Assembly (NCBI GenBank): GCA_902728285.1
Contig: CACVBU010000967.1
Location: 295,970-359,969, forward strand
DNA length: 64,000 nt
Direction: 5' to 3'
Source of the DNA: Clytia hemisphaerica
Taxonomy: Eukaryota; Cnidaria; Hydrozoa; Leptothecata; Clytiidae
Shown here: positions 60,601 to 64,000 of the stretch, piece after piece
Numbering within the stretch: position 1 is the first letter of the stretch
How the letters are laid out: each line of letters starts with the position of its first letter
The notes under the pieces: model-generated
Databases searched by the model: none
The model's input: only the letters and a program-made list of their open reading frames with translations
Told to the model about the DNA's origin: nothing
Program-made: the position numbers and the translations under genes

Positions 60601-63161
60601 AGTCATTTCTGGCGTCCCCCAAGGATCAGTTCTTGGTCCACTTCTCTTCCTGATAATGATCCAAGATATTGACACTAACATCCTACATTCATTTCTATCT
60701 TCATTTGCCGACGATACACGTTTAATGAAGGAGATCTCTAATAACACTGATGTTCAATTTCTACAAAACGACCTTGATGTGGTGTATCAATGGACATCAT
60801 TAAACAACATGCAGCTCAATGGCTTGAAGTTTGAACATCTTAAATACGGAAAAAATGAAGAACTGAAAGAACACTCAAGTTACCTCTCAGACACTGGCTC
60901 TCCTATCGAAACCAAGATGGACGTGAAGGATTTAGGAGTCACTCTGGATGTTAACATGACATACAGCAAACACATTACAAACCAGATCGAGAAAGTCCAA
61001 AGTATCATTGCTTGGATCCATCGAACGTTCAAAACAAGAGATTGTCAAGTAATGCTAACTCTTTGGAAGTCACTGGTACTACCACACATTGACTATTGCT
61101 CCCAGCTGTGGTCACCTTCAAAAAGATATCTGATCCAACAACTGGAATCACTTCAAAAATCTTACCTGAATAGAATCCCTACACTTCAACATCTCAACTA
61201 TTGGGAGAAGCTCAAAGAACTTAAACTATACAGCCTGGAGCGGCGCAGAGAAAGATACAGGATTATCTACACCTGGAGCATCCTAGAACAGCTTGTACCA
61301 AATTTTAACTATGCTGAAAACAAAGGTGGCATCTTCAGTTACGATAACCAGAGACTGGGTAGAAAATGTTATCTAAAAGAGGTGAACATAAGGCAAAAAA
61401 ACATATGGAGAGACTCCCTGTCAGAAGAAGGTCCCAGACTATTTAATGCCCTCCCACAATCCATCCGTAACCTCAAAAACTGCTCCAAAACTAGTTTTAA
61501 ACATCAATTGGACCATTTTCTCAATTCACTACCGGACGAGCCACTGCTGCCGAATTACTTTCCTCTTAGGAGAGCTGATTCAAATAGCATCAAAGTCATG
61601 GTCCATCATCGGATTTCTCAAATTGGATGATTGTTGAGACGAACAAAGAAGCCTTCAAAAAGTATCAAAAAGTAAGTAAGTATTTATTTCCGCTTTGGCG
61701 CGCCATATGGATCCCCCCTTTTTCAGAAAATCAGGATTTTCATATTGGTATCGATACCAATTTAGGGGGGTGGGTCAACCCTTTTTTAGAAAATTGGGGT
61801 TTTCAAGTTGGTATCGATACCAATTTAGGGGGTGGTGGTGTCTACTACTTTCAAATCTCGAAAAGTCAGGTTTTTGGGCCCTGGGTTGGTATCCTGGACC
61901 CTGACCCCCCTGTTTTTTTCACTGTTTTTGGTGCCATCAGCTCTTACCCATTTCTGCCCCTTTCTGACAAAAAGAAGTAACCCACATGAAGTCAAAATTG
62001 AGAAAATCGACCAAACGCGTTTTATGCTGACATCGAATGCAGATAGTACATATCAAAAAACAAATGACTGATTATTGTTCTACTCATTGAAGATTAGCTT
62101 TGAGCATCACTGCTTTTCTCACAATGCTCACTGTTGCGGAGAAAATCAAGACCCTTGTTTTGTCAGTAAACCTCAACCAACAGAAATTGAAGAAAGAAGT
62201 AACTGACCAGTTTTTTGAAGAATATTTCTCACAAAAGGAAGTAAATGATACCTTTTTCTGACAAAAAGAAGCAAAACAGTCATTTACTTCTTTTTGTCAG
62301 AAAACATTCTCCAGAAAACTGTCAGTTACTTCTTTATTCAAAAAATTTTTTCCAGATTGGCAACTCAAAAAAATTTTTTTTAAGCCAAAAAAGTTAAGTT
62401 TCGACCCAAAGAAGCCATTTCAGTCAAAAAGTCAAAATTCATAAAAATGTGGGTTACTTCCTTTTGTCAGAAAGGGGCAGATTTAGCCTAGGTCATTTGT
62501 TACTGAAAGAGCTGTTTTTAAGCCACTTAAAATGGCATATCTTCAGAACTACTTTTTTCTGAGAGGTCTATGTTTTATGACCCCTCATTTTCTTGCATCT
62601 TTTACCCTTTTTCAGATGGACCTATTTTGTGATTATAGATGAGTGTTTGAAATTTTGCCCTGACCCCCCTACTGTACTTCGAAATCACACGAACAGGAGT
62701 AGACGGGTCTCCCGCCCCCCAGCTGATGTGGAATTTCCAAGGGTTCAAATAAATTGAGCGAAGTTTCCAAAGCACTTTGAAAAATTGACTGGATTTCCGA
62801 GTGCTTTTTATCTGAAAATTCCTGTCGTCCACCCCCTATATCGATTTTTTTCAGGTGTCGATATTAGACCAAATTACAGTACTTTGATCTATCAAACTAC
62901 AAATTTGCACATAGCCAGTTGACTGCATATCAATGGCGCCATAGCATTCAGAGGGCACAATTTGTTTGGAGATTAGCAAAACCTCCTCATGACACCGCTA
63001 AATATTCTTCTAAAAATCAACAACTTCTTTGAACCTGGACTGGAGGAACTGGATTCTTTATAAATATAGTTGTTATCAAATTTAATTGAGGAGATTCGAG
63101 GAGCATCAATGAAAGCATGAATTATAATTAAATAAAAGTAGGTTTAACATACACTTACCAT
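48515..63161 (-). CDS. ADF/cofilin-family actin-depolymerising protein, frameshifted
   Basis: ADF/cofilins bind actin monomers and filaments in the cytoplasm and sever or depolymerise filaments. Exons: putative 63159-63161 (ATG only), 49392-49737, 48515-48668. Exon 2 reads DSGIKIEKTSLESLQDFKEI then PYDFVILKI, ending near DDCAIAVFYIEY. Exon 3 reads CPDTAKMQLKMRYSS then DMDDISYKAVVNQVSK, the long actin-binding helix and C-terminus. A Trp codon split TG|G joins them. With an ATG-only first exon the protein begins M-D-S-G, putting a serine at position 3, the LIM-kinase site of cofilins. Exon 2 is one base short: before KSKLIAINW the frame breaks in a four-G run (plus strand 49418-49421). It could be a sequencing slip or a real lesion; introns show it is not a processed copy. 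Expected length is about 167 residues. Confidence 0.8.
48868..49145. mobile_element. near-palindromic MITE in cofilin intron 2
   Basis: The left arm starting GGTTTGGGGATACGAGAA and the inverse of the right arm (GGCTTGGGGACAAGAGAA) share GCGTTGGTGCAATGCAAC and remain alike for about 110 bp, so the 278-bp unit is almost one hairpin. Overlapping frames on both strands here are artefacts of the palindrome. Confidence 0.8.
49392..49737 (-). CDS. cofilin exon 2, with one-base frameshift
   Basis: Acceptor TTATTTTAG, donor GTAAGA. 346 bases, where the flanking phases need a multiple of three plus two. The frame is open from D-S-G to YPLPSGAP, then must shift one base to give SKLIAINW up to the splice. 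The only homopolymer at the break is the G-run at 49418-49421. Confidence 0.85.
50068..50153. repeat. 38-bp-arm hairpin
   Basis: TAAAGAACTAACTTACAATT and onward to 50105 is inverted at 50116-50153 with a few mismatches and a 10-base loop. In cofilin intron 1. Confidence 0.75.
50225..50315. repeat. degenerate 25-bp tandem repeat
   Basis: About three units of AAGTGGGACGCTCAAATGGG-type sequence ending GACGGT, diverged from one another. Confidence 0.5.
50595..51300. mobile_element. element with inverted arms, ends unclear
   Basis: About 100 bp around 50595-50700 (GAGTTTCTAAAC, CCAGAAATG, CCACAACC, GCGACCAGATAAAT) return in inverse at about 51195-51300. A loop of about 500 bp lies between. Tips and target duplication could not be fixed. 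Confidence 0.5.
51449..51540. repeat. 32-bp tandem repeat, three copies
   Basis: CCTGGATTTCCAA(T/A)ACAAAA units start at 51449, 51481 and 51513. Confidence 0.9.
51769..52387. repeat. dispersed repeat family A, copy 2
   Basis: Runs from GGACCTACCTAGTTATG to GAGGTAGGTCC. Same orientation and landmarks as 31703-32360 (CCAATCTCGAGAAAAG, AACG array, GGTTAATTTATAGGACCTCC). Non-coding. Confidence 0.65.
52388..53319. other. cofilin intron 1 sequence, nothing recognised
   Basis: AT-rich intronic sequence without open frames of note or repeat structure. Confidence 0.5.
53320..53382. repeat. 21-bp tandem repeat, three copies
   Basis: GACCAGAATGTGTAATTTACA units start at 53320, 53341 and 53362, followed by the partial inverse GACCGGTC. 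Confidence 0.9.
54366..54640 (+). mobile_element. tRNA-derived SINE-like unit
   Basis: Starts with a tRNA-like head: A box TAGCTCAGTCGG at 54372 and B box GGTTCAATCCC near 54417. The acceptor and anticodon arms do not fold properly (C at position 33). A non-tRNA body follows and it ends in a TTAC/TTTA-rich tail. The head, body and tail order is that of a SINE. Confidence 0.5.
54761..54940. repeat. 20-bp minisatellite, nine units (left arm)
   Basis: ACTATCTTTCATTTCGCGGC repeated every 20 bp nine times with almost no variation. It creates spurious open frames in all registers. Confidence 0.95.
55433..55878. mobile_element. 446-bp TA-flanked MITE
   Basis: The left end CCTTTTATTTATCGGGGAAA and the inverse of the right end CGTTGTTATTATTGGAAAAA align imperfectly, with TA on both sides. 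The interior repeats GGGGAAAAA(T)..CGTCACTT, as in the shorter relative at 47436-47590. It is nested in the inner TIR element. Confidence 0.6.
56401..56576. repeat. 20-bp minisatellite, nine units (right arm, inverted)
   Basis: AGATAGTGTCGCGAAATGAA units every 20 bp from 56401 to 56561, the reverse complement of the left array but clearly more diverged between units. Confidence 0.95.
57177..58640 (+). CDS. LINE ORF1: PHD-like + three CCCH zinc fingers
   Basis: A 487-residue protein from ATG at 57177 (an upstream TTG is not needed). Residues about 102-166 form a PHD-like C4HC3 pattern (CQIC, CGSC, EVHRPC, CQHC). A Thr/Pro/Asn-rich linker follows. Residues about 316-388 hold three CCCH fingers with spacing CX7CX8CX3H, CX13CX5CX3H and CX8CX4CX3H. 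All zinc ligands are present. PHD domains are known in CR1 ORF1 proteins; the CCCH set suggests RNA binding in the retrotransposon particle (inference). The same fingers are kept in the copy at 40645-41557. The stop lies eight bases before the ORF2 ATG. Confidence 0.9.
   Translation: MPTQQNSQNTMRNVVSVELINSWKQVLAELAEEASNETIRNCIRLYDPEKPTKDNVKTLKSCRKDPIMETLNFLSKKTNSMNKDEAIEKLCVVIQSYFPDICQICNQSYRIKIHDSSLLKCGSCGQEVHRPCYLNLLKNMNFIDQDEELRDLVYQIPGMFYLCQHCQENTINFPHNTYKAANANVNNVNINSTQTPTQITTTTNTTILTDSPEQTPTPSPAKSNTDLSSDTSIPPLQRRSRTLPPIPLTPNVILDNKNEEANKNLDDVNHLGRTDFMKKRFLREIENNTKLTSATSQPSEESKDLNKTNNNTPPTCRFYMKGKCKHGIRGKNCQYTHPKACPKLMKYGNKGPRGCNAGTNCAQFHPRMCSSSIKSGTCFNTHCTFAHVKGTRSMSKKSDLPTKNHRETNDSLDFLKILDNFRLQMISFINESLKLPPQTHPTQEVSKLVNQQRYQTQATIPPPLHLGNLNFNQSNQLSNPNFKMMQH
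58649..61630 (+). CDS. LINE ORF2: APE endonuclease + reverse transcriptase
   Basis: A 993-residue polyprotein from the ATG at 58649; its frame is open upstream to 58403, overlapping ORF1. Residues 1 to about 235 are an APE-type endonuclease that nicks target DNA: GLTETWLS (catalytic Glu, about 36), GDFNIPH (about 155), SDHHMV (about 228). The reverse transcriptase spans about 490-760: [61 protein letters not shown] and the catalytic SFADDTRLM (about 685). The C-terminal region [16 protein letters not shown] is shared with CR1-type elements. No stop or frameshift, so it could be active. Confidence 0.93.
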   Translation: MFLNIQGLCPQTKHSSVPYLREILKSENHIFLGLTETWLSKGHNEAELEIDGYKLFRKDRNRKKSRYGRYSGGVAFYLQDDIAPLFEPLLEFSNGVNEALLLYSKQLNVILGILYRQPTNKIHKSDGPEFIQMLASITSKIDTISDCTPDIYICGDFNIPHTLINDTYTQTKSCDNQLIYILTDFMMHLNLNQTIHKPTHKDGNILDFLLTNNPDMVFDYQVTPTIHSDHHMVQVATHMTFDKTCKNFTKKTSHNKFDNFNFHSHKINWENIKKDLLNIDWHAILNPISDQDEQYDTFLDKCINVITENQVPSRMSKKSTKTIIPRDRRVLMRKRLKLKKRKSTQKIHQKLIDIELKLQESYSNERKNQETNATSKIKSNPKYFYSYAKRFSKHKPKVGPLKDPKTNQLTNDSQKMANILQDQYTSVFMEPLPNYNLPEITENQPNLSDIDFSEQNIIEEIDTLSSNAAAGPDGFPAIFLKQVKSQIAAPLSLIWRNILDKGYTPQLLKTSFITPIFKKGNQGLPENYRPVALTSHVTKIFEKIVRKRLQNHLEENDLFNDNQHGFRSGRSCLSQLLSHTERLIHHIEKGRNVDVIYLDFSKAFDRVDHTILLHKIERNGITGKLLQWIRSFLTGRTQQVSVDYILSKKAEVISGVPQGSVLGPLLFLIMIQDIDTNILHSFLSSFADDTRLMKEISNNTDVQFLQNDLDVVYQWTSLNNMQLNGLKFEHLKYGKNEELKEHSSYLSDTGSPIETKMDVKDLGVTLDVNMTYSKHITNQIEKVQSIIAWIHRTFKTRDCQVMLTLWKSLVLPHIDYCSQLWSPSKRYLIQQLESLQKSYLNRIPTLQHLNYWEKLKELKLYSLERRRERYRIIYTWSILEQLVPNFNYAENKGGIFSYDNQRLGRKCYLKEVNIRQKNIWRDSLSEEGPRLFNALPQSIRNLKNCSKTSFKHQLDHFLNSLPDEPLLPNYFPLRRADSNSIKVMVHHRISQIG
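61954..62480. mobile_element. 527-bp TIR element, CTGCCCCTTTCTGAC tips
   Basis: The left end CTGCCCCTTTCTGACAAAAA and the inverse of the right end CTGCCCCTTTCTGACAAAAG match for about 33 bp; ATTT flanks both sides (61950-61953, 62481-62484). Internal TCTGACAAAAAGAAG(T/C)AA repeats occur in both orientations. Starts 41 bp after the 8.2-kb element. Confidence 0.75.
62485..63158. other. cofilin intron 1, nothing recognised
   Basis: AT-rich sequence with short C-rich patches (near 62650 and 62710). No paired termini or reading frame recognised. Confidence 0.45.
63159..63161 (-). CDS. putative cofilin exon 1 (start codon only)
   Basis: On the minus strand AGCAAAATG is directly followed by GTAAGTG, a strong donor immediately after ATG. 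Exon 2 is in phase 0 and begins Asp-Ser-Gly, so ATG alone is enough. In vertebrate cofilin genes the first coding exon also carries just the initiator codon. It was chosen as the best ATG|GTAAGT match upstream; transcripts would be needed to confirm it. Confidence 0.4.
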
Positions 63162-64000
63162 TTTGCTAAAATGTATATTATATCTGTTTCCTTGTTTTTG
63201 CAGATGAAATGGGCGGTCAGTGCTTCAGCTGAATTCTTTGAAATACTCTAAGCAGGCTACCATTTCGAGAAACGCGACGACCAGACTCCATAAAAGGAGC
63301 TTTTACACTCTCCTTCCTTGATTCTTTAATATTACTTTCGCTTTCGATAAAACAACACTTCTCCCCTTGTAGTAAATTAGAAGGGTGGAGAGAGGGCGGA
63401 TGGTCTCATCTCATTCTTCCTCTGTTCTTCTTTAGCTTTTTTTGTGGCTAAAAAATGCTGAAAAATAAGAGCAATTTAAGAACAACCCCGAACCTGAAAT
63501 GGCTGAATTTCAGCAAATTAAGGAGTGAGGCGTATATTGGCGTAAGGAGTGAGGCGTATATTATTGGCGTAGGGAGCGGAGCAACTTTTATGGGTGAATA
63601 AATCAAATACAGTATCCCAGAACTTTCGGGGTCTGTAGATAGAAACATTTGACTTGCATTCTGCGGGAGCGGGTGATATTAACCTCCAAGCAGCTCTTCG
63701 TGCTCCACTCATTCCACGCATGCGCTCTAAAGGGAATGGTTCTGCAATATGCCTTAGCAATGGTGATCGGTTATGAGATTAGGGTGATATCGTTTGTCAA
63801 CCCTTTTGAACGGTGGCAACACCAGATGAAGGGGAGAAAAATAAAGGGCCATAGTCTGAATCGCAGATCTCTATAGATATATTTCCTTTAAGAGACATTT
63901 TTCGCTAGAGAATAAGCAGAAGCGTTTGGTCAGGTAAAAATAGTGATTTTACGCCCCACCGACCCAAACTCAAAGTTAACCCCATTACATATATAGATAG
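63162..64000. other. upstream flank of putative cofilin exon 1
   Basis: If exon 1 is at 63159, the 5' UTR and promoter lie here. A near-duplicate GGAGTGAGGCGTATATT(ATT)GGCGTA occurs twice in tandem at about 63521-63575. No other feature recognised. Confidence 0.4.

Larger units (their letters stand above)
56577..61679 (+). mobile_element. CR1-like LINE, apparently intact
   Basis: A 5.1-kb non-LTR retrotransposon: 5' UTR of about 600 bp, ORF1 57177-58640, ORF2 58649-61630, a 3' UTR of only about 49 bp and a short GTAA-repeat tail instead of poly(A). Short tandem tails and this RT type are known for the CR1/L2 group. Both ORFs are open from ATG to stop. The 5' boundary is set by the end of the host minisatellite. 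AGTA at both junctions could be target duplication or tail. Confidence 0.9.
54736..61706. mobile_element. inner TIR element, perfect 27-bp ends
   Basis: The left end ATGGCGCGCCAAAGCGGAAA and onward (54736-54762) is exactly inverted at 61680-61706. Next to the left end are nine 20-bp minisatellite units. The matching inverted array ends at 56576, and right there the LINE begins; the LINE's tail abuts the right TIR. This shows that the LINE (56577-61679) was inserted between the right array and the right TIR. The arms continue inward through GGAAGCCGAGAAGTGCCATC (about 55014; inverse near 56315). Confidence 0.75.
53675..61912. mobile_element. 8.2-kb TIR element enclosing MITE, SINE-like unit and LINE
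   Basis: The left end is CAG, a G-run, then TCAATATCCAG; the inverse of the right end is CAGGGGGGTCAGGGTCCAG. Both continue ATACCAA(A)CCCAGGGCCC. Seven Ts flank each side exactly (53668-53674, 61913-61919). Both arms carry units with the palindrome TTGGTATCGATACCAA followed by a G-run. Inside, a second exact 27-bp inverted pair lies at 54736-54762 and 61680-61706. Subtracting the LINE leaves about 3.1 kb. No DNA transposase is present. A poly-T target duplication is weak alone, but its length equals that of the 35786 element. Confidence 0.6.

Overview
This window is eukaryotic and AT-rich, with split genes, GT-AG introns and very dense transposon debris. It looks like an invertebrate animal genome: it has one complete metazoan-type proteasome gene, one ADF/cofilin-type gene, CR1-like non-LTR retrotransposons and many short inverted-repeat elements. 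No species can be named from the sequence.

Two host genes are supported, both on the minus strand. PSMA6 (20S proteasome subunit alpha-1) spans 22726-44522 in seven exons with consensus splice sites and encodes an intact 246-residue protein. Its first intron is about 14 kb and full of transposons. Upstream lies a cofilin/ADF gene with exons at 49392-49737 and 48515-48668. Its likely first exon is just the ATG at 63159-63161, about 13.4 kb away. The cofilin reading frame carries a one-base frameshift in a G-run at 49418-49421.

Layout. 1-8 kb: intergenic, one pogo-like MITE. 8.0-13.0 kb: a foldback element with at least three further elements nested in it, including a piggyBac-type MITE. 13.0-22.7 kb: mostly featureless, apart from a 713-bp element with RSS/Transib-like CACAGTG termini. 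22.7-44.5 kb: PSMA6; its intron 2 holds a 124-bp tandem repeat, and intron 1 holds a 6.3-kb TIR element (7-bp TSD AATGAAC) enclosing a damaged CR1-like LINE. 44.5-48.5 kb: intergenic cluster of small MITEs, two of them with long poly-G tracts. 48.5-63.2 kb: cofilin, whose large first intron holds an 8.2-kb TIR element (7-bp TSD of T) enclosing an apparently intact, near full-length CR1-like LINE with two ORFs. 63.2-64 kb: upstream flank.

The two host genes are housekeeping genes with no evident functional link beyond being neighbours on one strand. The most unusual aspect is the transposon architecture: both LINE copies sit inside CAGGGG-tipped TIR elements with 7-bp target duplications, and nesting reaches three to four levels.
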